A stretch of DNA of 15,913 nt from Clostridiales bacterium (GTDB lineage: Bacteria; Bacillota; Clostridia; Lutisporales; Lutisporaceae). Below are positions 5,545 through 14,118 of the stretch, one piece after another. The position numbers and the translations under genes are program-made. The notes beneath the pieces were generated by a model. That model worked only from the letters and a program-made list of their open reading frames with translations, made no database searches and was not told where the DNA came from. The stretch covers positions 1 to 15,913 of the forward strand of contig DUSG01000211.1 of assembly GCA_012842725.1 (NCBI GenBank). Direction: 5' to 3'. Each line of letters begins with the position of its first letter. Position 1 is the first letter of the stretch.

Positions 5545-7146
5545 TTAGATAAGCCCTTTTTTCCTCAGCATCTTAGATAACCTTTTTCCTCCGGGAGCTG
5601 AATCTAATTCTTCTTTGGTAACGCCTCTAATCAATATTATAACCACTCCGTAGATTATTACAGCTAAAAGTATGGCACCTAATGTTGCTATTTTATTGCT
5701 CTCGATTATTTGATAAATCCATTTATAGCTAAAATATGCTGCTATTGTCATAGCTGCCGTCGCAATTGCAGGTTTTATTGAAATAGATAATATTTTCAGT
5801 TCCTTCTTTTGATATTTAACCAAAGCTTTATAGTTAAGTACTGCAGCTACTGCATATCCCATTACGGTTCCCAATGCTGCTCCATTGATATTCAAGCGGG
5901 GCATAGAGGTTAGAATATAGCTTAACACAGCTTTTACAAATGCCCCTATAATCATGTTTATGACAGGTATTCTTTCTCTTCCCATACCTTGAAGTATACC
6001 TGTCATAGTTTGCACCAATGTCAGGAAAATCACCGCAGACGATACATATTTCAGTGCAATGCCAAGGCTTTCCGTCTCATTTGGATAGAACATCTGCATA
6101 ATGGGTCCTGCCAATATAAAAAGTCCCATCGCAGCCGGAAGCCCCAGAAGCAGGCTCATCTTGAGGGCAAGCTGTGTTTTTCTCCTCACGGCTTCCATAT
6201 CTTTTCTCACCATGGACTCAGATATGGAAGGTACAAGGCTGGCTGCCAAAGATATTGTAAATACCTGAGGTACATTTACAAAAGATGTGGCCATACCTTT
6301 AAGCTGTCCAAAAAGCTTTGTAGCTGTTATCTGGTTGAAACCTGCTGCCTGAAGTCTATCCATCACTATAAATGTATCAAGCAGGTTCATAATAGGCATA
6401 ATGCTACCGCCGATCATTATCGGCAAAGAGAATTTAATAATCCTGTTGATAATACTAACTGAAGATTCGGTCTTTCTCCCTGCGTAATCCATCAGTTCTA
6501 CTTTTATTCTCGTCTTATTCTTGTTATATATGATATAAAGAGTTATAAAACTTACAAATCCTCCTACTGAAGTACCGAAAATAGCACCCGCAGCCGATAC
6601 TTTATATCCCATGGGTAACAGCAAATATGCCAATAAAAATCCTACAAGCACTCTGCTGATTTGCTCCGTGACCTGAGATATAGCACTTGGAGTCATATTC
6701 TGCATGCCTTGGAAATATCCTCTGAAAGCTCCGCTTATTGAAACAGTAAATATTGCCGGTGAAACTGCCAAAACTGCCAAGTAAGAATCTGGATTTTTAA
6801 AAGCTTGCGAAAAAGCTTTGGCATTCATATACAGAATAATAGACAATATAAGGCCGATGGTACCTAAAAGCCACATAGCAACCTTGAATATTTTATGAGC
6901 TTCGTCTTTTCTTCCTTCCTCCAGCTTTTCAGAAACCAGCTTTGATATCGCAGTCGGTATGGAATAGGAAGAAAATGTAAGCATCAATATGTAAAGATCA
7001 TAAGCTGTCTGATGATATGCCATGCCCTCAGAGGTTATGATTTGACCTAAAGGTATTCTGTATATGGCACCCAATATTTTAGATATAATTCCTGCTATAG
7101 TTAAAATTAATGCTCCTTTTACAAAAGAATGTTTACTTTTTTCCAT
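5545..7146 (-). CDS. SpoVB/MurJ-type polysaccharide biosynthesis flippase (YabM-like)
   Basis: A 533-residue polytopic membrane protein of the MOP superfamily (MurJ/SpoVB/Wzx branch) has around 14 hydrophobic segments. It starts with a typical SFVKGALILTIAGIISKILG helix, and YRIPLGQIITSEGMAYHQ is characteristic of the SpoVB/YabM subgroup. Members flip lipid-linked precursors such as lipid II across the membrane; SpoVB acts in spore cortex synthesis. The position between spoVT and mazG matches B. subtilis yabM. Whether this copy serves vegetative wall, cortex or another polymer cannot be read from sequence. The ATG at 7146 has GGAGGT 5 nt upstream; a longer reading frame would start at a TTG at 7167 with no support. 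The C-terminus is basic (KRLSKMLRKKGLI), as expected for a cytosolic tail. Confidence 0.9.
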   Translation of the reverse strand: MEKSKHSFVKGALILTIAGIISKILGAIYRIPLGQIITSEGMAYHQTAYDLYILMLTFSSYSIPTAISKLVSEKLEEGRKDEAHKIFKVAMWLLGTIGLILSIILYMNAKAFSQAFKNPDSYLAVLAVSPAIFTVSISGAFRGYFQGMQNMTPSAISQVTEQISRVLVGFLLAYLLLPMGYKVSAAGAIFGTSVGGFVSFITLYIIYNKNKTRIKVELMDYAGRKTESSVSIINRIIKFSLPIMIGGSIMPIMNLLDTFIVMDRLQAAGFNQITATKLFGQLKGMATSFVNVPQVFTISLAASLVPSISESMVRKDMEAVRRKTQLALKMSLLLGLPAAMGLFILAGPIMQMFYPNETESLGIALKYVSSAVIFLTLVQTMTGILQGMGRERIPVINMIIGAFVKAVLSYILTSMPRLNINGAALGTVMGYAVAAVLNYKALVKYQKKELKILSISIKPAIATAAMTIAAYFSYKWIYQIIESNKIATLGAILLAVIIYGVVIILIRGVTKEELDSAPGGKRLSKMLRKKGLI

Positions 7147-7234
7147 AATTGACCTCCAGCTTTGCAATACATAAACATTTTACCATATCCTATAGATAAA
7201 ATATACAATCAAAAATATTATTAGAACCCTTTAC

Positions 7235-7262
7235 ATTATATTTAATGGAATGTTAGAAGCAA
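7235..7262 (-). promoter_or_regulatory. Candidate sigma-A promoter for the flippase-mazG unit
   Basis: TTGCTT (7262-7257), a 16-nt spacer and a perfect TATAAT (7240-7235) lie immediately after the spoVT terminator. The -35 keeps only the TTG core. The start site would be about 80-90 nt before the flippase ATG. Confidence 0.45.
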
Positions 7263-7270
7263 AGCAATAA

Positions 7271-7303
7271 GAAAAAATGATGGCAGCTACATTTGCTGCC
7301 ATC
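7271..7303 (-). terminator. Intrinsic terminator after spoVT
   Basis: gatggcagc (7279-7287) pairs with gctgccatc (7295-7303) around a 7-nt loop. On the minus strand the stem is followed by ATTTTTTC. It begins a few bases after the spoVT stop codon. Confidence 0.9.
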
Positions 7304-7308
7304 TTATT

Positions 7309-7866
7309 TTATTGCTCCATTTGCTTTCCTAAGAAACTTGCTGCAGTTTCAGCAACTTTTCTTTCTAAATCACCCATTTTTACATTTGCTTCTTTGCTGA
7401 GAAGTATGACAGAACCGATTGGGTCTCCTTCTGCAACTATCGGCACTATTACCCCAGCTGTATATTTTGATGGCCCTTCTTCATCTGCAGTAATATTTAT
7501 CATCTTGTTACCGTTTGTGCCATCCAGCATCACTGTAATTTTGTCTTCAATAATTTTGTCCAGTGCTGGGCTTATCTTTTTCTCCAAAAGTTCTTTCTTT
7601 GAAGCTCCAGCTACGGCAATTATCATATCACGGTCGCTGATACATGCTATATGATTTAGGGAGCTATGTAGTGATTCGGCATATTCCTTTGCGAAATCAC
7701 TTAATTCACCTATTGGAGAATATTTTTTCAGAATGACTTCTCCCTCTCGGTCTGTAAAAATCTCAAGTGGATCTCCTTCTCTGATACGAAGGGTTCGTCT
7801 TATCTCTTTAGGTATGACGACTCTTCCAAGATCATCAATACGCCTAACAATTCCAGTGGCTTTCAT
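7309..7866 (-). CDS. spoVT: Stage V sporulation transcription factor SpoVT (AbrB family)
   Basis: This 185-residue forespore regulator modulates sigma-G-dependent genes and spore properties. The N-terminal swapped-hairpin AbrB DNA-binding domain is nearly canonical: MKATGIVRRIDDLGRVVIPK, then EIRRTLRIREGDPLEIF to about residue 50. Residues about 56-180 form the GAF-like sensory domain that distinguishes SpoVT from the shorter AbrB and Abh. Full length and the position after mfd fit spoVT precisely. The ATG at 7866 has AGGAGGG 7 nt upstream. It is a single-gene unit with a sigma-G-like promoter and its own terminator, in agreement with forespore expression in B. subtilis. Confidence 0.96.
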   Translation of the reverse strand: MKATGIVRRIDDLGRVVIPKEIRRTLRIREGDPLEIFTDREGEVILKKYSPIGELSDFAKEYAESLHSSLNHIACISDRDMIIAVAGASKKELLEKKISPALDKIIEDKITVMLDGTNGNKMINITADEEGPSKYTAGVIVPIVAEGDPIGSVILLSKEANVKMGDLERKVAETAASFLGKQMEQ

Positions 7867-7915
7867 GCTTCACCCTCCTTTTATGATTTTTTTTGACAAT
7901 TATGTCTGTAATCCA

Positions 7916-7946
7916 TAGTATTTTACGGAGGTTCAGCTTTTATACA
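7916..7946 (-). promoter_or_regulatory. Candidate sigma-G promoter of spoVT
   Basis: TGTATA (7946-7941), an 18-nt spacer and AATACTA (7922-7916) match the sigma-G consensus (TGMATA, 17-18 nt, CATNMTA) at 5 of 6 and 6 of 7 positions. The start would lie about 40 nt before the spoVT ATG, in the gap after prsA. SpoVT is a known sigma-G target in B. subtilis, which strengthens the call. Confidence 0.6.
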
Positions 7947-7969
7947 CATATTTGCAAATTAGGAATATA

Positions 7970-8935
7970 CTATAGTTTCTCCGGAAATTTTTCTATATTT
8001 GCTTTATTCATCATTTCCTCAAAAGCGCTATCATAATTCTTGCTTTTCTTCTGAGTAATTAAAGTATTTCTGATTTCTTCCTTGACATCTTCAAATCTGT
8101 CGATGGTTTTATCTTCAACTTTAATGATATGATAACCGTATTCACTTTTTACAATATCGCTTATTTCTCCCACTTTCAAGGCAAAAGCCGCTCTTTCAAA
8201 GGGTTCAACCATCTCTCCATGCCTGAAGTATCCTAAATCACCGCTATTATATTTGGCACTCGGGTCTGTCGAGTACTCCCTTGCCAAAGTGTTGAAATCT
8301 TCTCCTTTTTTTACTCTTTCCAATATTTCTCTGGCTTCTTCTTCTGTATCTAACAATATATGACTTGCTTTAACAACATAAAACTCATTTATATGATTGT
8401 TGTAGTAATCTACCAGTTCTACATCTGTAACTTCCACATCCTGACTTATTTTTTCCTTCATCTTGTTTATTATCAGGTCTTTCTTCAGGTAATCCCTGAA
8501 ATAGTCTTCATCTATTTTTAAATTTGCAAGAAACTCCATATAAGCTTCTTCAGAATTGAAAAGCTTTTTCCATTTATCAACTTCCGAATCCACTTCTTCA
8601 TCAGATACTGTTATACCCAATTCTTCAGCCTTTTTTAACTGAACTTTATCGCTTATCATCTGATCAAGAACCTTTTCCTTGGCTAAATCTATATATTTTT
8701 TACCGTTATATTCCCTATCCCATATGGAAGGATCCTGATTCATCTCTACCTGAGTCTTGAATATTTCAAATATCTTGTCAAATTCTGCCTTAGTTATCTC
8801 CTCACCGTCAACTCTGGCCACAACAGTTTCTTCCGGTGCCTGTGGTTTTTCTCTTACCATTCCGCAACCTGTCATTGCTGCCATAACCAAAACCGTCAAC
8901 AGTAAACCAATTAATCTCATGTTTCTGCCCCTCAT
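7970..8935 (-). CDS. PrsA/SurA-type peptidyl-prolyl cis-trans isomerase lipoprotein
   Basis: This is a secreted foldase of 321 residues from the chosen start. It has a lipoprotein signal peptide (MRLIGLLLTVLVMAA) ending in MTGC, with the predicted lipidated Cys at 24; Met at the -3 lipobox position is less common than Leu. A SurA-like N-terminal chaperone region follows to about 185. A parvulin rotamase domain (about 188-275) has KASHILLDTEEEA, STDPSAKYNSGDLGYF, MVEPFERAAFAL and YGYHIIKVED. It should act outside the membrane on folding of exported proteins. The ATG at 8935 comes 1 nt after the mfd stop, with GGAGG inside the mfd end; the ATG at 8920 (MRLIG) also has a good AGGGG 7 nt upstream. 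A longer frame from 8974 overlapping mfd is unlikely. This gene is absent at this position in B. subtilis. Confidence 0.88.
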   Translation of the reverse strand: MRGRNMRLIGLLLTVLVMAAMTGCGMVREKPQAPEETVVARVDGEEITKAEFDKIFEIFKTQVEMNQDPSIWDREYNGKKYIDLAKEKVLDQMISDKVQLKKAEELGITVSDEEVDSEVDKWKKLFNSEEAYMEFLANLKIDEDYFRDYLKKDLIINKMKEKISQDVEVTDVELVDYYNNHINEFYVVKASHILLDTEEEAREILERVKKGEDFNTLAREYSTDPSAKYNSGDLGYFRHGEMVEPFERAAFALKVGEISDIVKSEYGYHIIKVEDKTIDRFEDVKEEIRNTLITQKKSKNYDSAFEEMMNKANIEKFPEKL

Positions 8936-8936
8936 A

Positions 8937-11900
8937 TCAGTGGTTCCTCCTCTCCAGTTCCTTATCGTTCCCATTATAAGAATCCAGCTTCTCTAAAAAA
9001 TCAGTTATATTCTTCAGATACTTGGCACCTTTATCCTTTACTAGTCTATATATAAAATACGGTTCCTGACTTGCATTAAAAGTCAATTTATCCCCGAACT
9101 CATCCATAAGCTTTACAACTGCTTCAGCTTTAATATATTTATCGGTTTTGAATTTAAATAACAAACCCTCCGGTTTTTCAGATACCAGAACAATGCCATG
9201 CTTTGAAGCCAGATATTTGATATAAGCTACATTCATTAAATTTCTAACCGGATCAGGTATATCACCGAATCTGTCTTCTATTTCTTCTTCGATATCATAT
9301 AAAGAGCTTAATCCATCTATGAAAGCTATTTTTTTGTATATCTCGATTTTTTGATTTTCATCTTTTATATAAGTCATAGGTATATACGCTTCAATATTCA
9401 ACTCAATCATGCAATCTATCTTTTCTTCAATGGGTCTTCCGGTAAGTTTTCTTACCGTTTCATCCAACAGCTTGGTATACAGATCATATCCAATAGCTTC
9501 CATATGTCCATGCTGTTCCTTGCCAAGCAGATTTCCTGCACCTCTTATTTCCAAATCCCTCATGGCAATTTTGAATCCGGAACCGAATTCGGTAAATTCT
9601 TTTATGGCTTGAAGCCTTTTTTCTGCTACTTCTGTCAAAACCTTATCCCTCTGATATGTGAAGTAAGCATATGCTAATCTGTTGGATCTGCCCACCCTTC
9701 CTCTGAGTTGATAAAGCTGGGCAAGGCCCATTTTGTCTGAATCGTACACTATAATGGTATTCACATTGGGTATGTCCAAACCGGTCTCAATAATTGTTGT
9801 GCACAGAAGCACATCATATTCGCCGTTATAAAAATCAAGCATGGTATTTTCAAGAAGCCTTTCATCGATTTGTCCATGTGCAACGGCTATCCTGGCCTCT
9901 GGTACAAGATTTCTGATCCTTTCTGCCATCTTGTTTATGGTTCTTACTCTGTTATATAGGAAATAAACCTGTCCCCCTCTGTTCATCTCTCTCAATATTG
10001 CATCTCTGACTATTTCATCATTATATTCCATCACATATGTCTGGACCGGATACCTTTCTTCAGGTGGTTCCTCTATAACGCTTATATCTCTTATACCAAT
10101 CAAGGACATATGCAATGTCCTAGGAATGGGAGTTGCAGTCAAAGTCAATACATCCACGTTCTTCTTCATTTGCTTTATTTTTTCCTTATGGGCTACGCCA
10201 AAACGCTGCTCTTCATCCACTATCAAAAGACCTAAATCTTTAAACTGTACATCATTCTGCAATAATCTGTGGGTGCCTATAATCAAATCAATTGTTCCTA
10301 TTCTAAGACCTTCCAAAATCTTTTTTTGTTCCTGAGGTGTTCTGAAACGGGATAGCATTTCTACCTGTATGGGGAAATTCCCAAATCTTTGACAGCATGT
10401 ATTATAATGCTGCTGAGCTAAGATAGTGGTTGGTACCAAAATGGCAACTTGTTTATGATCCATAATGCATTTAAATGCTGCTCTTAATGCCACCTCAGTC
10501 TTGCCATATCCAACATCTCCGCATAGCAGCCTATCCATTACCTTGGAACTTTCCATATCTCTTTTTATCTCTTCTATACAATTAAGTTGATCGGGAGTTT
10601 CTTCATAAGGAAATTGATCTTCAAATTCCTTTTGCCACTTACAGTCCTCTGAGAAGGCAAAGCCTTTTGCCTGCTGCCTTTCTGCATATAGCTGCAATAG
10701 TTCCTCTGCCATATCTTCTATGGCTTTGCGGGCTCTGGCTTTTGTTTTTGACCACTCCGTCCCTGACAATTTATTTACCTTTGGCGGTTTTTCTCCACCG
10801 ACGTATTTCTGGATCATATCGAATTGATCCGTAGGTATATAAAGCTTGTCATTACCTTGGTACCTTATATGGAGGTAATCCCTCTCCACATTGTTCACCT
10901 TAAGCCTTACGATTCCCATATACTGACCTATTCCATGATTTTCATGAACCACATAATCTCCGACTTTTAAATCGCTTAAAAATTTTATGGTACCTGGTTT
11001 CTTTTTAGTAGGCTTTTTTCGTCTTGTACCGAAAACATCCATGTCGGTAATAACAGCATATTTTATTGCAGGAAATTCAAATCCTCCGCTGAGATTTCCC
11101 GGCAGTACCACAATATGCCCTTCCTGAAGGTCAAAGCTGAGTTTGTCCTGATACAGAGCCTCTATTCCTTCTTCTTTAAGGGCTTCAACTATTCTCAATC
11201 CTCTTTCTTTGCTCCCCGACAATATGACAATTCTGTACTTTCTGCTTTTCAGAAGCTTTATCTCTTCAACCAACAGGTTTATTTTCCCATGGAAAGGTGC
11301 CATGGATCGGCCGATAAAACTGATGGATCTTTCGGGCTTAAAATCCTGGGAACTTTTAAGTAAGGCATTTAAACATACGACTTTTCTGTGGCTTATTTTC
11401 ATCAGAATATCATCGTAGGTATATAATGATTTTATTTGTTCAGGCAAAAGCTCTCCTTCTTCCAGCAAGCTCTTGAAATGTTCTTCATATTCCAGCCTTA
11501 CATTATCAAATCTCTGCCTCACTCTGTTGGGTTCATCCATGACAACCATAAAATCTTCCATATAATCCATAACATCGAAACTTTTTTCGTACAAAAATGC
11601 TGCATATTTCTCTATACCCTGAAAATATGTTTTTTGTTTTATCTTCTCAACATCTTCAGATATTTTTTCTTTTAGATTCTGAGACAGGGATTTTTTCGAT
11701 GATGAGCCATAAAAACTCAACCTTTCATTGAGAGCTTTCTCTAGTTCTTTAGAACCTCTTTCAAAATCTTCAGGTTTGAGCAACATTTCCCGCATGGGAA
11801 ATAGCTCTACCATATCCAATTTTGTTATGGATCTTTGAGTTTCTAAATCAAAATATCTTATTGAATCTATTTCGTCATCAAACAGCTCTATCCTTACAGG

Positions 11901-12467
11901 GTTATCGTTTATTGGTCCATAAAAGTCTATTATGCCTCCCCTTACGGAGAATTGGCCACAACCTTCTATCATGTCCACCCTTTCATAGCCTGCCTGGGAA
12001 AAGTAGGCCAGAAATTCTTCCACAGGCATTTTGTCTCCTACTCTTATCTTAAGGTATTTTTCTCTAAATATGTTAGGTTCCGGAAGTCTATTCAACAATG
12101 CTTCCACGGATGCGCACAAGATAACCCTCTTTTTTGTAATTATGCTGTTTAGGGCCTTCAATCTTTTTATTGCGATTTCATTGCTCCTGGCATCTATTTT
12201 GTGAAAAATCATCTCCCAAGAAGGCAATAATACTGCCGCTGAAGGATCAAAGTTACTGATGTCTTCATATATTTTTCTTGCCAGTATATCATTATGTGTT
12301 ATCAATAAAACGGATTTGGCGAAATGCTTGCTCAATAAAACAGTTAAAATGGATTTCTGAACATCAGAAATACCATGGACTTCAACTGTTTTAATGTTTT
12401 CACCAAGGGCTCCCACAAGATGCTTATATTCTTCAAGGGATTCAATAGGTAATAATATCTTATCCAT
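8937..12467 (-). CDS. mfd: Transcription-repair coupling factor Mfd
   Basis: At 1176 residues this is full length for Mfd, which removes RNA polymerase stalled at lesions and recruits UvrA. The N-terminal UvrB-homology region is followed by the CarD-like RNA-polymerase interaction domain at about 499-556 (LKVGDYVVHENHGIGQY). The RecG-like translocase has Walker A GDVGYGKT (650-657), the DEEQ box (751-754), TATPIPRT (777-784) and the motif VI segment QLRGRVGR (920-927). The C-terminal TRCF autoinhibitory domain follows from about 1010. The ATG at 12467 lies inside the end of pth (the stop codons and starts overlap by 8 nt) and I see no Shine-Dalgarno upstream, so translation is probably coupled to pth. 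The prsA-like gene follows after one base. B. subtilis has fin between pth and mfd; here it is missing. Confidence 0.97.
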   Translation of the reverse strand: MDKILLPIESLEEYKHLVGALGENIKTVEVHGISDVQKSILTVLLSKHFAKSVLLITHNDILARKIYEDISNFDPSAAVLLPSWEMIFHKIDARSNEIAIKRLKALNSIITKKRVILCASVEALLNRLPEPNIFREKYLKIRVGDKMPVEEFLAYFSQAGYERVDMIEGCGQFSVRGGIIDFYGPINDNPVRIELFDDEIDSIRYFDLETQRSITKLDMVELFPMREMLLKPEDFERGSKELEKALNERLSFYGSSSKKSLSQNLKEKISEDVEKIKQKTYFQGIEKYAAFLYEKSFDVMDYMEDFMVVMDEPNRVRQRFDNVRLEYEEHFKSLLEEGELLPEQIKSLYTYDDILMKISHRKVVCLNALLKSSQDFKPERSISFIGRSMAPFHGKINLLVEEIKLLKSRKYRIVILSGSKERGLRIVEALKEEGIEALYQDKLSFDLQEGHIVVLPGNLSGGFEFPAIKYAVITDMDVFGTRRKKPTKKKPGTIKFLSDLKVGDYVVHENHGIGQYMGIVRLKVNNVERDYLHIRYQGNDKLYIPTDQFDMIQKYVGGEKPPKVNKLSGTEWSKTKARARKAIEDMAEELLQLYAERQQAKGFAFSEDCKWQKEFEDQFPYEETPDQLNCIEEIKRDMESSKVMDRLLCGDVGYGKTEVALRAAFKCIMDHKQVAILVPTTILAQQHYNTCCQRFGNFPIQVEMLSRFRTPQEQKKILEGLRIGTIDLIIGTHRLLQNDVQFKDLGLLIVDEEQRFGVAHKEKIKQMKKNVDVLTLTATPIPRTLHMSLIGIRDISVIEEPPEERYPVQTYVMEYNDEIVRDAILREMNRGGQVYFLYNRVRTINKMAERIRNLVPEARIAVAHGQIDERLLENTMLDFYNGEYDVLLCTTIIETGLDIPNVNTIIVYDSDKMGLAQLYQLRGRVGRSNRLAYAYFTYQRDKVLTEVAEKRLQAIKEFTEFGSGFKIAMRDLEIRGAGNLLGKEQHGHMEAIGYDLYTKLLDETVRKLTGRPIEEKIDCMIELNIEAYIPMTYIKDENQKIEIYKKIAFIDGLSSLYDIEEEIEDRFGDIPDPVRNLMNVAYIKYLASKHGIVLVSEKPEGLLFKFKTDKYIKAEAVVKLMDEFGDKLTFNASQEPYFIYRLVKDKGAKYLKNITDFLEKLDSYNGNDKELERRNH

Positions 12468-13020
12468 TGTACTTGTTCATTGCTGACGCAATGCCTTTCA
12501 TTATTATTTCTTGTGCTGCCTTAGCCGCTTTTTTTGCAGCCTCGGTGATTATGGGAATTTCATCCTTGGTGAATTTTCCTGTTACATAATCAGCCAAATC
12601 CATATGCTCCGGTTGCTTGCCTATACCGATTCTTATCCTCGGAAAGTCATCCCTTTGCAGCAAATATATTATGGATTTCATACCATTATGAGAACCCGCA
12701 CTCCCCTTTGGTCTTATCCTCAGAACGCCTAAAGGAAGATCTATATCATCATATATGACTATCAGGTTTTCAATGGGCAATTTGTAGTATTCCACCACAT
12801 CAAGGATGCTTTCACCACTCAGATTCATATATGTCTGAGGTTTCACAAGCAAAACCTTCTCATCTCCTATATGACCTTCACCGACCAGTGCTTTATGTTT
12901 TATTTTATTTATCTTTATATTCAATTGTTGAGCCAAATAATCTAATGTAATGAATCCTATGTTGTGTCTGGTATCTGCGTACTTTATTCCGGGATTACCT
13001 AAGCCTGCTATTACAAACAT
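12460..13020 (-). CDS. pth: Peptidyl-tRNA hydrolase Pth (SpoVC)
   Basis: The 186-residue enzyme releases tRNA from peptidyl-tRNAs that drop off the ribosome. All catalytic and substrate-binding positions known from E. coli are present: Asn9 in GLGNPG, the catalytic His19 in DTRHNIGF, Asn66 in YMNLSG, Asp91 in YDDIDLP, and Asn112 in GSAGSHNGMKSI. The C-terminal helix is Ala/Lys-rich. The ATG at 13020 has GGAGGAG 3-5 nt upstream. The gene heads the pth-mfd-prsA cluster; its last codons overlap the mfd start. A large hairpin separates it from prs. Confidence 0.97.
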   Translation of the reverse strand: MFVIAGLGNPGIKYADTRHNIGFITLDYLAQQLNIKINKIKHKALVGEGHIGDEKVLLVKPQTYMNLSGESILDVVEYYKLPIENLIVIYDDIDLPLGVLRIRPKGSAGSHNGMKSIIYLLQRDDFPRIRIGIGKQPEHMDLADYVTGKFTKDEIPIITEAAKKAAKAAQEIIMKGIASAMNKYNG

Positions 13021-13077
13021 AATCTCCTCCAGAAATTAAACAATACTATATTAATAATATTCATATTGGACTTAACA

Positions 13078-13130
13078 GCCCTAAGCTCTCCGTACTCTGA
13101 AAGATATGGGAAGCTTAGGGCGTGTTTTTT
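13078..13130 (+). terminator. Large hairpin with T-tract on the plus strand between prs and pth
   Basis: gccctaagct (13078-13087) pairs with agcttagggc (13112-13121), and the stem can extend imperfectly into the 24-nt loop. On the plus strand it is followed by GTGTTTTTT, the form of an intrinsic terminator. On the minus strand, where prs and pth are transcribed, no T-tract follows. It therefore looks like a terminator against plus-strand transcription or an RNA stability/processing element after prs. Confidence 0.5.
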
Positions 13131-13149
13131 CAGCTTGATTATTATCTTT

Positions 13150-14097
13150 TTAATCGAAAAGTATACTTACTGAAAGTCCTTCGTAAATTCTGCGTATAGC
13201 CTCAGCAAACAGCGGTGCAACTGACAGAACTTTTATCTTATCACTATGCTTATCTTTTGGAAGAGGTATGGTATCAGTGACAACCAATTCTTTTATCACA
13301 GATTCATTTATCCTTTCAAATGCTGGGCCTGACAACACCGGATGGGTACATGCCACATACACTTCTTTCGCACCCATATCCATCAATACCTTTGCGGCAT
13401 TTGTCACTGACCCTCCTGTATCCACCATATCATCTATCATTATACAAGTTCTACCTTCTACATCACCTATTATATTCATTACCTCAGCCACATTTGCTTT
13501 AGGCCTTCTTTTATCCACTATAGCCAAAGGAGCGTTCAATTTTGACGCAAGGTTTCTGGCTCTTGTAACTCCTCCCACGTCAGGAGATACAACAACTACA
13601 TCCTCCAAGCCCTTCTCCAGAAAATAGTTGCTTATAATGGGCATAGCATATAGATTGTCCACTGGAATATTGAAAAAACCCTGTATCTGTGGGGCATGTA
13701 AATCCATAGTCAGTATTCTGTCAGCTCCTGCAGTAGTTATCAAATCGGCTACAAGTTTTGCAGTAATGGGTTCTCTCGGTTTAGACTTCCTATCCTGTCT
13801 TGCATAAGCATAAAAAGGTATAACAGCAGTAATCCTTCCTGCCGAAGCTCTCTTTAATGCATCTATCATTATCAAAAGCTCCATCAGATTATTATTGACC
13901 GGAGCGCTGGTAGATTGAACAAGGAATACATCTGCTCCTCTTACAGACTCATTTATATTTACAGATATCTCTCCATTGCTAAAGGTCCCTACCTGAGCAT
14001 CTCCTACGGGAACGCCTACAATATCGGCAATTTCCTTTGTTAACTCCTTATTGGCATTACAGTGGAAAATTTTTATACAGTCACCATGTTTTATCAT
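13150..14097 (-). CDS. prs: Ribose-phosphate pyrophosphokinase (PRPP synthetase)
   Basis: At 315 residues this is a class I PRPP synthetase. It transfers pyrophosphate from ATP to ribose 5-phosphate, feeding purine, pyrimidine, His, Trp and NAD synthesis. Visible motifs are GTFSNGEI near 37-44, PFYAYARQDRK (94-104), the catalytic-loop MDLHAPQIQGFF (131-142), the flexible-loop RRPK at 197-200, and the PRPP-binding IDDMVDTGGS (221-230). It ends in GLSVSILFD, close to the usual SVSxLF C-terminus. The ATG at 14097 has GGAGGG 10 nt upstream. It lies 21 nt after glmU with no terminator between them, the arrangement seen across Firmicutes, so the two share a transcript. Confidence 0.97.
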   Translation of the reverse strand: MIKHGDCIKIFHCNANKELTKEIADIVGVPVGDAQVGTFSNGEISVNINESVRGADVFLVQSTSAPVNNNLMELLIMIDALKRASAGRITAVIPFYAYARQDRKSKPREPITAKLVADLITTAGADRILTMDLHAPQIQGFFNIPVDNLYAMPIISNYFLEKGLEDVVVVSPDVGGVTRARNLASKLNAPLAIVDKRRPKANVAEVMNIIGDVEGRTCIMIDDMVDTGGSVTNAAKVLMDMGAKEVYVACTHPVLSGPAFERINESVIKELVVTDTIPLPKDKHSDKIKVLSVAPLFAEAIRRIYEGLSVSILFD

Positions 14098-14118
14098 TTA
14101 ATTATTACCCTCCTAAGT

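Noticed and set aside
5989..6462. 157-codon plus-strand open frame antisense to the flippase gene.
   Set aside because: It lies wholly inside a well-supported membrane protein gene; its product is His/Cys/Arg-rich with no recognisable domain. It is explained as a shadow of hydrophobic codons.
13268..13627. 119-codon plus-strand open frame antisense to prs, considered in connection with the plus-strand terminator-like hairpin.
   Set aside because: It lies downstream of that hairpin in plus-strand sense, so the hairpin cannot end its transcript. The Thr/Ser/Phe-rich product is a typical antisense shadow of prs.
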